Below are positions 31,830 through 42,469 of a stretch of 64,000 nucleotides of DNA, piece by piece; positions within the stretch are counted from its first letter, which is position 1; the number at the start of each line of letters is the position of its first letter. Position numbers and translations under genes: made by a program. This DNA comes from Pseudoips prasinana (taxonomy: Eukaryota > Arthropoda > Insecta > Lepidoptera > Nolidae). The notes under the pieces are model-generated. The model was not told the origin of the DNA. It saw nothing but the letters and a program-made list of their open reading frames with translations, and did not search any database. The stretch is from assembly GCA_951640165.1 (NCBI GenBank), contig OX621240.1, positions 12,040,713-12,104,712 on the forward strand, given 5' to 3'.

Positions 31830-32200
31830 CAAGTGCCCGCCCTGGCTTCGCACGGGTGTTATTTAGAAAAACGGAAGGGGAAAATGTGAAGTTTCTTACC
31901 TATAATCATGCCTTTGGTAATAGAATTTCTGTATAAAAAATGTTTACAGCTAGCTTTTAGTTACAAACTTTGAAATAGACGTGAAAAGGTTTTTCTATAG
32001 GTATAGCGCGGGCGTAGGAGCGGTAGTGCGTGTCGGCTTATGGCGGCCGAGCGACTCCGATCAGTGAATTAGCTTTTGGTTGTTTTAAAATGTAATATCT
32101 TCTATAGTATTCATGAAAATGATTTATTAAAAGGGACTATTTTAATCTAAAGGTAATGCCCATGAATAATGACATATTTATTTCGATTCGACTAAATCTA
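31830..32200. repeat. Unassigned repeat-like segment
   Basis: 'AAGTGCCCGCCCTGGCTTCG' + 'CACGGGTG' begins an abrupt GC-rich block. A second GC patch (about 32008-32060) contains 'GCGCGGGCGTAGGAGCGGTA'. It may be a Helitron-like or hAT-like remnant; the boundaries are unclear. Confidence 0.35.
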
Positions 32201-32214
32201 TACATATAATAAAA

Positions 32215-32486
32215 TCATAGGAGAGTCAAAACTGTACATTGAATATTTTTTAAAGGATACTTGGGGCGTGATCTGCAATCGATATCGAAGCCAAAAATAT
32301 AGTTTTTAGAAATTTTGTCTGTATGTATGTCTACTAAAAACTACTGCATGGATTTACTTCAAATTTTGCATATATATTACTAAGAGGTCGGGTCAAGATA
32401 TAGGCTACATATTATCACGCTATCGCCTACAAGAGACGTGATAATTTATAAAGTTTAACGCGGGTAAAACCGCGGGGCACAGCTAG
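32215..32486 (+). mobile_element. Helitron with diverged 5' part
   Basis: The 3' end 'CGGGTAAAACCGCGGGGCAC' and 'AGCTAG' is canonical. The upstream part has 'GTATGTATGTCTACTAAAAA' + 'CTACTGCATGGATT', differing from the short family. Confidence 0.65.
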
Positions 32487-32527
32487 TACTGAATAAAATT
32501 AAATAACGTTGCAATATACGAAAGTTA

Positions 32528-32665
32528 TACCGATGATCTTGTGCGGGTCGCTGTAAACTGCTAGATGCGAATAGCGCAAAACCGGCAATTGTGGAGATCT
32601 TTGGGGGAGGCCTTTGTCCAGCAGTGGACGTCTTTCGGCTGATATGATGATGATGTTGATACATA
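32528..32665 (+). mobile_element. RTE LINE 3' end
   Basis: 'CGATGATCTTGTGCGGGTCG' encodes DDLVRV; 'GGCAATTGTGGAGATCTTTG' and 'CAGCAGTGGACGTCTTTCGG' follow, then TGA and a (GATGAT)n tail. An internal stop (ACTGCTAG) is present, so the frame is broken. Confidence 0.82.
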
Positions 32666-32996
32666 AGTATCTGTGAGCTGTCAACGTACAAGTTTTTTAT
32701 TGTATATATAAAATATCCGTGAAAAAATATATAACTGATAGTGAAAACCGCTTCAAAATTTGCAGCGTGGATTAGGAGTATAGCTATATACCGGCTGAGA
32801 GACGTGGGAAATATATCTGCTACTACTACCATGTAAAGATTCAAATGTAAGACTGCAAATTCCACTTTACTAGATATTTAATACTAATGCAAATATCACG
32901 AATTGAATAACTACACTTAACGTACAAATAAAATTGTAATATAACTAAAGAGGGTGTAAGTAGTATAAAAAATTGTGCAGAAATAAAACAAATTCG

Positions 32997-33243
32997 ACGG
33001 TCACCGTAGCCTAGTTGGTAGTGCTCCTGCCTACGAAGCTAGTGGTCCTGGGTTCGAATCCCGGTAAGTGCAAATATTTGTGTGATGAGAACGAATTGTT
33101 TCTGAGCATGGATGTTTTCTATGTAGGTATATAAGTATATATCTATCTATATAAGTATGTATATCGTCGCCTGGTACCCATAGTACAAGCTTTGCTTAGT
33201 TTGGGACTAGGATGATCTGTGTGACATTGTCCCTAAATATTAT
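32997..33243 (+). mobile_element. SINE family B, full length
   Basis: The head is 'CACCGTAGCCTAGTTGGTAG' (A box) with 'CCTGGGTTCGAATCCCGG' (B box), then 'GTGCAAATATTTGTGTGATG'. The tail runs 'GTATATCGTCGCCTGGTACC' to 'GTGTGACATTGTCCC'. It differs from family A in the head but shares the 'ATAGTACAAGCTTTGCTTAG' module. Confidence 0.82.
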
Positions 33244-33619
33244 TGAAAGAAAAAAAAAATGTGTAGAAAGAAAATAATAAAATCAAGCCATGTCAAATAA
33301 AATACGTTCAAAATATAAACACATTGACATTCATTGAATTGTAATAATAACCCATCCACAGAATAAAAAATGATTTTCTACAAGCCAGGATCCGAATTTT
33401 TTCAAACATGTTCATGTGCGTATAGCGTGTGTTTGTTATATACTTAGACAATTATTGCCCATTACCAATGGCAGATTCTTATGTAGGGTAGTTTTTGCAA
33501 ATTTAGTTACTACTATTCAGTCAGAATTCCTTATAATCTAATATATTTTATCAATAATTCCAAGTATTGAGAACACAATTTATATGCTTGATAATATATA
33601 GTGTGTGGTTTTACTGCTT

Positions 33620-33925
33620 ACTTACTTCAACCGCAGGTAATGAGGTCATAGGTTCAAATCCCGGGTCGGGCCTAAAACGTATTTTGATTAAAGACAATTT
33701 CTCAGTATCAGCCTGAAGTCTGGAAGTAGGCGGTATTACACCCAAGTGCCTCGGAAAGCACGTAGAACCATCGGTCCTGTGCCTGACCTTTTTCCGGTCG
33801 TAGCGCTAGTCGTCCCAGCGGATCATGAGATTGATAAAATAGAAAGTACCCCAGTTAGCGCACACACTTGTGCACTATAATATGTCCTCTGCGGTTGCCT
33901 AGTCTCCATTGAGACTGGCCGCCAT
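33620..33925 (+). mobile_element. SINE family D, full length
   Basis: The B box 'GGTTCAAATCCCGGGTC' is followed by 'GAAGTCTGGAAGTAGGCGGT', 'GTGCCTCGGAAAGCACGTAG', 'CCATCGGTCCTGTGCCTGAC' and 'GTCGTCCCAGCGGATCATGA', then 'CATTGAGACTGGCCGCCATT'. Confidence 0.75.
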
Positions 33926-34255
33926 TGCCAAAATTCGACCTGCAGGATTTTGGGTTATTATGAAGTAGAGATTCTGTTTTAATTCAACAACTTTTAAGTA
34001 TATATTTATCTCGGACCCTATATTTGAACAAAAAGGAAACACTACCGATTGGTGAACGCATATTTTCTCAAAGGGACCCTGCGTATTTTAACACCCGCAT
34101 AACTTTGACCTGAGTATTTATTTACGTACTAGCTTACTATAGGTTAACCATTTTTGGTTCCCAAGGTAAAAAACGTGTAAGATTTTTATTTTATAACTTT
34201 ATCGTTAAAAAAAAATAAAAACTATTAAATATCGCAAAAAATAACTGAATTACAT

Positions 34256-34470
34256 TAAATAAATAAAATAAAAATAAATAAAATAAAAATGATTTTTATT
34301 CACGTAGACTTTAAAAAAGCGCTTGCAAATAGTCAGAACATGTTTGTAGTAATACAGTTATTATTTCTAGTTACTTATTACAGATATTTAGGTACATGGA
34401 ATGTTAAAACATTTATACAATTTATTTTATAATGGTAGTGACATTTAGCTAGCTTGTATTAAGTTATTGT
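34256..34470 (-). mobile_element. LINE 3' end in unit 1
   Basis: On the minus strand an A-rich tail follows 'CTTTTTTAAAGTCTACGTGA'. The same 3' end lies at 39288-39490 ('TTTTTATTCACGTAGACTTT' on the plus strand). Confidence 0.65.
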
Positions 34471-34702
34471 CAAGGAGTTTATGTTTAGTTGAAGTTTTTA
34501 ATATTATGTGTTGAAATTTAAATATTGATAGAATAAACAAAAATTAAATAATGAGTTCAACCAGTGCAATTAATTATTACACTAATAGTGTTACTCATAT
34601 CACAACTACTGAGTACAATAACATCCTGAAAAATTAGATAATTGTCACAGTGCGACGCGATCAAAACTGACTGTGCCGAAGCTGCTGATAAATAATGAAT
34701 CA

Positions 34703-35147
34703 TAATTCATAATTCATTTATTGTTCACAAACATGGGTACATTTATTACAGTGGATGTTGTACATTAGTATTGACGGGCGCCATGTTTTACCTTTTGGCG
34801 TATGAACATTTGATACTCCTTAAAAAATTACATTAATAAAACATGTCAACATAATTAAAATTGAAAAAATTAAATAACATAAATACAAAAGTTCACAGAT
34901 TAAAATTAAAAATGATTCATATAACATAATAGATTAATAATAATATAATAATGTCAATAATTGATAGCTACTAAAATATAAATGTCTATTTATTACAGTT
35001 TATCATTTAAAAATTCGTCAATGTCTGAAAACTATTGAGTGCGTTTTGAAATTGTTTCTTATTATTTATGGCCCTGGCAAGTGGAATTTTATTATAAATT
35101 ATAGGTGCCATGCAAAATACACTTATTCTCATAAGTCGAGTTTATAA
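34703..35147 (-). mobile_element. Probable LINE 3' fragment interrupting unit 1
   Basis: It interrupts the sequence that is continuous in units 2 and 3 ('GAATCATAA|TATTATGAGTTATTTAG'). It begins with the T-rich 'ATTCATTTATTGTTCACAAA' and contains 'GACGGGCGCCATGTTTTACC'. Its identity is unknown; boundaries come from comparing units. Confidence 0.6.
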
Positions 35148-35882
35148 TATTATGAGTTATTTAGTTTGCCTTTAGGTATTTGCCTTTACCTATGGCTTTG
35201 ATACATTAAGTACGTGTTAGTACCGTAGTAGTACAAGTACGTGCAAGTCCAACCAGGTTCGCCATTTCTGTTAGTGTACCTACATCCTCGTCTACATATA
35301 CCTGAAAGGAATACGGGTACGATGTCTGTCATTTACACGCTACTCAAGTTGCTTTTGTTTACTTCAAGGTCATGGAAGCAGTCATGTTGATTACTACTAC
35401 TGTGTACTTAGTTTACTGGAAGTGATATCTGCAAAGTTTACAGAGTACTGAGAATTACAATTACATTAGAAAGTTGGTATCACTGTGTGGGCGTCGTAGC
35501 CAACCTACGGGTATCTAAGAATCAACATATCAGTTATCTGAAAAAGAATGCTACGTTAGCGATGAGATCTTCAAGAGAAACTCATTGAGAAAAAAAAATC
35601 TAGTATTATAAAATTGCTGCCACAGACAAACATATTGTTTTTTTCTTGCTGTAAGAGCTCGTCTACCTATTCACGTCATCAAAACATCGGTTGATATTAT
35701 TCTTGGTATAATGTTGGAAACTACCATGTCCTTTAGTCCTATATTATATAGTTGCCCTATATATATAATTATATAGCTGTCGTAGTTGGTAGATGCTTGC
35801 CTTTCCGCCGCAGGTCGTGGGTTGATTCCCACCCAGGACAGATATTGGTATTCATGAAATTTGTAGTAATATAGCATATTAT

Positions 35883-38800
35883 TCGCACGTTGAGAATCAA
35901 ACCGTCACTAACACGAAAACGTCAATTTTCAGTATAGGCGTGTAAAGTTCCCAAATAAAAAAACCTTGCAAAAGTGCATTAAATGTAACAAATACATTTT
36001 GTTTTATGCTCAATCCAATTGGTGCTCGTCTCAGCTTTCATGAGAACTCAAATAAGTAACAAAATAATTCCTAGTTTATTAAATATTTTTATTTTTCACC
36101 CGAAATAGTGTCACTTTTCCAATTAATGTCATGAAATGTCACTTTTTAAAGAAATGCATGAAAATATTACAATAATTAATAAGGTATAGTGTCACTATCG
36201 TCATATTATCTGGGAATAAACAATGATAATAATTAAAAAACACTATAATATAAAGCAGTAGTTTAATTTACTTAAGATTTATTAAAGTTTGGCTTAATTA
36301 CAGACAGTTTAACTTAAAAATAATTAGTTTTTTAATGCTAACGAACACAAGGCACTTCTTACGTGGGTAACCCTTAATTCTCCTCGATAATTATAGTAAT
36401 CAGTCTCATAATTATTGCAATCAGTCTTCTTGTTATGTATCAATGTTTCTTATATTATAATTGTAATCAATATCATGCAGAAAAAATAAAAACTGAGGTA
36501 ACTTGACATGATGTCATTTAGTTTCCATTAATATTTAAAAAGACTCACAAAATAAAGAAATTAAGTGCCAAGAATACAAAAATAACGCTTTACGAAATAA
36601 AAAAACGTAAATTCAATTTTCGAATTTAAAAAAATAACTTCTTATGAAATAAAGAAGTATAAAAGTGGTGTTTAGTTAACCACGGATACAAAAATCTACT
36701 TATTATATTGAATTAATTAATCTCATTACATCCATTTATATAAAAAAATAAAAGCATATTATTGTAAAAAGACGACACATAATAAGGCAATATTGTGTTT
36801 TTTTTAATGAGGTCCTTAAGATCTGCTTTTTTCTTATCAGATAATGGTAACTTTGAGGTATACAGATAAACTAATTGAGCCTGTGCTCAACGAATATTCA
36901 GTAATTTTATTTCATTTTAATTTTCTTCCATATAAGATTGTTTATATAAAACCTTCACGTTGTCTGAATCTGCTTTGTCAAGATTCTTATGTCTCCTACT
37001 TTGACTGTCCCTTCCTTTGTATCTTTATTCAATTTATACTCTTGAAGCTTTTTAATATCGTAAAATTCGCTGTGCGTCATTTCTACTACATTATATTTCT
37101 TCCCTTTTTTCTTAGCCTCTCGTATGGCATTTATATACTGATCCGGGACGTAAATGGGCCCTGATCTAAGCATTTGTTTGATCCATCTCTCTATTGTAGA
37201 GTGTACTGAGTCACCCTCATTTTGAGTGTGACCTTTGACTAAAAATTTGTGTGTGATTGAGTGAATATTTGGTAGGCTTTTTATGGTATAAATGTACATA
37301 TAGAAAACGAATTGATTTTTTTGTTGGTGGCAACAGTTGTCAGAGTAAAAAATTATATTGAGTTTTTCAGATGACGATGCGGATATTTTCGCAAAAATTT
37401 GAAAACACAGGAACCTATTTTATTGGCGCCCTTTTGGCCTTCGACTTCGTTCCAAAAGTAGCATTATGTGGAATTGGTTTTTAATTCACAAATTGTGAAA
37501 TTCAAGCAGTTTAATCTGCACTTATACACTTCAATCGGCAGTGACAATTACATGGAATACCCATTTTCCTTTCAGTCAATTACTTTATGTTTGGAGGATG
37601 ATGATGTATACTGCAACCCCATATTTCGCAATGTTTTTGCTACTGTTTTTTTACTACCACGTTTTCTCTTCCGGGTTTGTTCATTATTCTGGCTTTCTTC
37701 AGCTATTGTATTAGTGACAACGATTTGCGTTATGTTTGTAGGTCTTAGTGCAGCTAGTGCATTACTTTTTAAAGATGGTGGGTTATTAAGAGGTTTTCAT
37801 ATACATACAAGCCCAGTTCTCATGAAGATTCATCTTCTGAATCCGAAAAAGCCACTGAGGGTCGAACTTCAAAAAAAAAAAAACAAAAGCGATAGCAAAA
37901 AATAGTTACAGTCCATGCATCCTGCCAGAAGGTGAAAAAGATCTTCGAACGTGTTGTATAATTTGTTTGGTACTGGAGCTTGGAGTTTGCCCAGGAGAAT
38001 CTTGAGTATTTTGATCTAATTCTGCAAGATTATCAGCACCTTCTATATTATTATTGTATTGTGAGTTCATTCCTTTAATCATTGTTTTAATTTACTAGTC
38101 CTCGGATTGAGAAGTGGCATATTGAATGACTGTAACAAAGAAAAGTTTCAACTTAGCAGTATAGTTTCTAACATACTCTTAAACTCACAAAACCGTGATT
38201 AGGCTGCAACAGAAAAACGGATAAATGCAAAATACATTTACCCACGTTACCCATGTTTAATGAAAATGAATGAAAAAATGCTGTCACTTTTACTGTTTTA
38301 ACTTAATGCTTTAAAATATCGTTGAACAAATTAACGCTTTGTTTTAGAACTAGGTAGTAATGAAATACAGAAAATTTATGAAATATATTAAATCGCCAAT
38401 ACTGACACTTTATGAATAGTGGTGGCTTTTAAAAGTTAAAAAACATCTCAAATTTATAGAATACCGACATCATACTAAAAAGTTCATTATATAATTTACT
38501 TTTATTTTGTATTATGTATACGAAAATGACGGCAAATCTGTCATTTTCTGTTTAAATACATTATACGTGCAAACCGTACCTTTACATACACACAAAAAAA
38601 ATAGAAAACTGTCACTTTACGTTTAAATACATTATTCATGCAAAAAAATATGTTTTTTATTCAATCGAAAGTAACAGTAAACTGTCACTTTACGTTTAAG
38701 TACATTATTCATGTAAACAAAGGTCTCACTTACCTTTTGATTTCGACGAAATGCGTCTGTAAACAAAAAAATACACTATTCCGCACAGAGTTCACATATA

Positions 38801-39026
38801 ACACACGCCGTCCATGACACTAATGAAAACATATCAATGTTGTTGTCAAAGGTTGCAGCGTTCCCTACCAAACTACATAACGACACTAGTGACATCTACC
38901 TATCTATTAGTATGTTTGCCGTGAGAGTTTTTGCAATATATTTGTCTTGCTGCGTGTCACTAGATGGCATTGATACTTCAAATTTTCCTAATTTTGTATA
39001 GTGACGGTTTGATTCTCAACGTGCGA
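35883..39026. mobile_element. 3.1-kb TIR DNA transposon, superfamily unassigned
   Basis: Perfect 28-bp terminal inverted repeats (35883-35910 and 38999-39026) begin 'TCGCACGTTGAGAATCAAAC'. Subterminal regions carry repeated GTCACT(TT) words, including three tandem units 'CTGTCA.TTT.CGTTTAA.TA' at 38535-38720. A decayed transposase-like gene lies in the middle on the minus strand. No target duplication could be read, because the flanks are an eroded Helitron. Confidence 0.85.
36955..37905 (-). pseudogene. Decayed DDE-like transposase of an uncharacterised insect family
   Basis: The 3' half (36955-37419) is open for 154 codons: YSDNCCHQQKNQF, HKFLVKGHTQNEGDSVHS and TIERWIKQMLRSGPIYVPDQ, then a C-terminal VKVGDIRIL. 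Upstream, in other frames, are GANKIGSCVFKFLRK and a cysteine-rich piece PCNCHCRLKC preceded by RKRKRGSKK. From memory this order (basic N terminus, C.C..KC, SDNC..Q.KN, GHT.NE.DS.HS.IER) belongs to multicopy insect proteins usually labelled uncharacterised. Acidic residues in SDNC and DS could be part of a DDE site. At least two frameshifts or stops break the gene. Its position between TIRs argues that it is the transposase of this element. Confidence 0.72.
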
Positions 39027-39287
39027 TCCGAATAACACATAGGCTATAATTTATAAAGTTCGCGGGGCACAGCTAGTTATTTATATAAGTATGTATTTAC
39101 AAAAGAAAATATATCAGTTATCTGGTTTCCATAGTACATGCTCTGCTTAATGTGTGTGAATAATGTCCCAGGATATCATTATTATTATATCTCTTGAGTT
39201 ACATCCCCAGCCTCATGCATCTAACTCTTATAGATATTATTTTGTTACTTAAATTTGAACCGAGAATTATCAGACGATATATATAAT

Positions 39288-39490
39288 AAAATAAATAAAT
39301 AAAATAAAATAAAAAAGGTTTTTATTCACGTAGACTTTAAAAAGCGCTTGAAAATATATAATAATAAGGTACACATTGTATTGATTGTATTAAAATATTT
39401 ATAAAATTTATTTTATGCAATGATATTTAGCTAGCTCGTATCAAGTTATTGTCAAGACATTATGTTTAAGTTTAATTATCTAGTTTAAGT
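39288..39490 (-). mobile_element. LINE 3' end, relative of 34256-34470
   Basis: An (AAAT/AAAATA)n stretch precedes 'GGTTTTTATTCACGTAGACT' and 'AAAAAGCGCTTGAAAATATA'; 'TTTAGCTAGCTCGTATCAAG' is also shared. It is an independent insertion at a different point of the tandem unit. Confidence 0.65.
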
Positions 39491-39497
39491 ATATATA

Positions 39498-40444
39498 TAA
39501 TACCTAAAGGCAAACTAAATAACTCATAATATTATGATTCATTATTTATCAGCAGCTTCGGCACAGTCAGTTTTGATCGCGCCGTACTGTGACAATTATC
39601 TAACTTTTCAGGATGTTATTGTACTCCATTCTATTAGTTTATCATGGACCCTATATTTGAACAAAAAGGAAACACTAGCGATTGGCAAACACATATTTCC
39701 TCAAAGGGACTCTGCGTATTTTAACACTCGCATAACTTTGGCCTTAGTATTTATTTACGTACTAGCTTACTATAGGTTAACCAATTTTTTTTCCCAAGGT
39801 AAAAACGTGTAAAATTCTTATTTTATAAAATTATCGTTAAAAGAAAATAAAAACTATTAAATATCGCAAAAAAATACTTAATTACATTAAATATTAATAG
39901 AATAAACAAAAATTTGATAATGAGTTCAACCAATGCAATTAATTAATACACTAATAGTGTATGAATATGTTACTCATATCACGCTTCTAATGTAATATTA
40001 ACAATTTTGTCGCAGGTTTTACCTGTCTGCGACGAAAAGTAGGTACACAATGCTTTTAATTAATACTGTACACCTACACACAATTTCGTAACATTAAAAT
40101 AGAATTATTGTGAGTAAAATATTTAGGTTTATTTTTATTAGAGGTACAAATAGATTCGATGTCTAGAGGTATATTTGGTCCCACTTTAATATTGGATCAG
40201 TACCATTTGCTGACTCCATAAAAATTATAAATAATTCATATTCTGTAATTTTTTTCCCGCCGCAATTATTTTAGTAATCTGTCTCTAATTTGGAGCGGAT
40301 GTTACTAATAGAATGGAGTACAATAACATCCTGAAAAGTTAGATAATTGTCACAGTACGGCGCGGTCAAAACTGACTGTGCCGAAGCTGCTGATAAATAA
40401 TGAATCATAATATTATGAGTTATTTAGTTTGCCTTTAGGTATTA
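39498..40444. mobile_element. 947-bp structure with 141-bp terminal inverted repeats
   Basis: Arms 39498-39638 and 40304-40444 match at 140 of 141 positions (the outer ends read 'TAATACCTAAAGGCAAACTA'). They enclose 665 bp of unit sequence. Units 1 and 3 contain only the right arm, so this is either a foldback-type element reduced to one arm elsewhere, or a local inverted duplication in unit 2. No long frame lies inside. Confidence 0.9.
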
Positions 40445-41028
40445 CATTAAATAAAATGTAATTATCATATTGTAATAGATATCAGGTGAACGTAAAACAT
40501 GAAAAACCCGAATGTTATTTAGATGTAAATGTCTGATAAAATCCACTAAAGCGTAAAGAGCAAAAGAAACTCTAATTCACAAAAAACATTGGAAATATAG
40601 ATACACATTAAAGAATAGACTAGCCTGGACTAAGATACCCAATAAATATTTATTATATCGGCACATTTATCTCGGTAGACTGGTAGAAATTGGTAATATT
40701 ACACAATAAATTTATTTGTTTCGATAGGTGTTTGAAAACACATGTTTTATTTCGGCGCCATTTCCAATAAAATTACTGTTCTTTTTATAAGCTTGAAACT
40801 TATTTTTTAGTTTTTGTGAACGCGTATATAAAACGTGCTTGTTGCCGAATTATATAAAGTTTTTATTTGAAATTCTAACCATAACATTAAATTTGGTTTG
40901 GGGAATTCAATGCGATGGTAAGCTTTTCAAATTAAACTTAAAATCACTCTTAAGGACAGTGAATAGGATGAGAGTGTGAAAATTTTATTTTTATACATTT
41001 TATATTTGAAAAAATTGTAAACTATATA

Positions 41029-41421
41029 CAACATGTAACGTAATTAACGCACACCCTCAGACACCCCAATAAGAATATTATGTTGTAATCATAATACATA
41101 CACTGATTTTTTAATTGCACATGTATATGCATTGTTATTTACTAAATTAGTTTCTTGGAATAACGTTTACTTTTTGTATTTTGTATTGAATGATGGTCTT
41201 TGTGTGAATACAAATAAAACTGCTGTTTTAAAAGTCTTATTACTTTAACTTACGGTCCATTTCAAATTGATTTGACTGTACAGGGTTAATATGAAAATAA
41301 TATCCGTAGTTTTAATTATTTGGAATAAAAATATACCTATATTAAAAATGATATAAATCGATTCAGTAAACGATTCTGTACAAACTATTTTCAGGAAGTG
41401 CGTTAATTAAGTTACATGTTG
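41029..41421. mobile_element. 393-bp MITE, TA target site, 24-bp TIRs
   Basis: It starts 'CAACATGTAACGTAATTAAC' + 'GCAC' and ends with the complement, one mismatch apart, flanked by TA on both sides (41027-41028 and 41422-41423). Unit 3 lacks it, giving a clean empty site near 43870. The TA site suggests the Tc1/mariner superfamily. A truncated relative is at 763-926. Confidence 0.9.
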
Positions 41422-41509
41422 TAGATTTGCACGACTATTTTTTAAACTAAAGAATTATGTTACAGTTTGCTAACAAGTAGGTTGTTTTATAGCAAATTGT
41501 AGCCCAATC

Positions 41510-41599
41510 GGGCCATGTTCCAGAACGACCTGAAGACACTGCAGGAGGTACTCAAACAAGGTCTCCTAAATTTCTGGATGGTCCTGAAATGAAGTTCAT
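41510..41599 (+). pseudogene. LINE ORF2 C-terminal remnant in unit 2
   Basis: It reads RAMFQNDLKTLQEVLKQGLL, then NFWMVLK and a stop. This is the shortened counterpart of 44390-44568. Confidence 0.6.
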
Positions 41600-41984
41600 A
41601 GCCAAATAGAAGTGCGTGATTTGCATGGTGGTTCAATTAAGAGACGAAGTGCGGATATAATATAAAGTTGGTACCACTGTGTGGGCTTCGTAGCCAACCT
41701 ACGGGTAGGTATATAAGAATCAACATATTAGTTATCTGAAAAAGAGTGCTACGTTAGCGATGAGATCTTCAAGAGAAACTCATTGAGAAAAAAATGTATT
41801 CTACTATTATAAATTTGCTGCCACAAACAACCATATTGTTTAATTTCTTGCTGTAAGAGCTCGTCTACCTATTCACGTCATCAAAACATCGCTTGACATT
41901 ATTCTTGGTATAATGGTTGGAAACTACTTTGTCTTTTAGTCCTATATTATATAGTTGTCGTAACATATAATTATAAAGTTGGCG

Positions 41985-42170
41985 TGGTTGGTAAATGCTT
42001 TTTTGCATGGCTGTTTGTCCTGAGTCTGGGTGACATTATCTATATAGTATGTATTTAGAAAAGAAAAGTAGTTTATGCAGTACCTATATCAGTTATCTGG
42101 TTTCCATAGCACAAGCTCTGGTTAGTTTGGGATCAGATAGCCGTGTGTGAATAATATCCCAGGATATCAT
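41985..42170 (+). mobile_element. SINE family A, unsplit copy in unit 2
   Basis: 'GTTGGCGTGGTTGGTAAATG' leads, through a deletion that removes the B box, to 'GGCTGTTTGTCCTGAGTCTG', 'CCATAGCACAAGCTCTGGTT' and 'GATCAGATAGCCGTGTGTGA'. Confidence 0.78.
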
Positions 42171-42469
42171 TATTATTATTATATCTCTTGACTTTCATCC
42201 CCTAGCCTCATGTATCTAACTTCTAATAGATACTATTTTGTTTCTTGCCCCTGTGATACTATTGAGTTTCTCAAGTCTGAACCTAGGATTATCAGACGAC
42301 ATATACATATATGTATAGAACTCAGTGCCATATATTATCTTTTATATACAGTAAAAGTATATACATGACGAATTAAAATGTCCAAATAAAGTTTTTCCAA
42401 CTAAAGGTACAAAACCATTTGAAAATCAAGGCAGTTTCGAAAGTCTTTTGAGAACTTTTAACTTTTAAC

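Larger units (their letters stand above)
35851..39076 (+). mobile_element. Helitron split by a TIR transposon
   Basis: The 3' piece (39027-39076) is 'CGAATAACACATAGGCTATA', then 'CGCGGGGCACAGCTAG', ending exactly where the SINE tail resumes. The 5' piece (35851-35882) is short and lacks the TC start, so part was lost or the boundary is off by some bases. Confidence 0.65.
35770..39176 (+). mobile_element. SINE family A split by nested elements
   Basis: The head (35770-35850) has 'CGTAGTTGGTAGATGCTTGC' and 'CGCCGCAGGTCGTGGG'. The tail (39077-39176) has 'TTATATAAGTATGTATTTAC' and 'CCATAGTACATGCTCTGCTT'. The same SINE in unit 2 (41985-42170) is unsplit, so about 3.2 kb was inserted later. Confidence 0.82.
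33979..39287 (+). repeat. Segmental tandem repeat, unit 1 (with nested insertions)
   Basis: It shares with units 2 and 3 the block 'TTTGAACAAAAAGGAAACAC', 'CGTACTAGCTTACTATAGGT', 'TAACATCCTGAAAA.TTAGA' and 'TGACTGTGCCGAAGCTGCTG'. It shares with unit 2 a 400-bp block (35466-35850 versus 41665-41990) with 'GAGATCTTCAAGAGAAACTC'. Insertions at 34256-34530, 34703-35147 and inside the SINE (35850-39076) explain its length. Confidence 0.82.
39639..42320 (+). repeat. Segmental tandem repeat, unit 2
   Basis: From 'GGACCCTATATTTGAACAAA' through 'TCGCAGGTTTTACCTGTCTG', 'GGCGCCATTTCCAATAAAAT' and 'TGGTCCTGAAATGAAGTTCA' it runs parallel to unit 3 (42470-44640). Then come the block shared with unit 1 and an unsplit SINE A. 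Confidence 0.85.

Noticed and set aside
37468..37905. 145-codon plus frame with hydrophobic stretch
   Set aside because: It is the antisense of the decayed transposase gene on the minus strand.
38535..38720. CRISPR-like array of about 75-bp spaced repeats
   Set aside because: Only three imperfect units inside the subterminal part of a TIR transposon in a eukaryotic genome.
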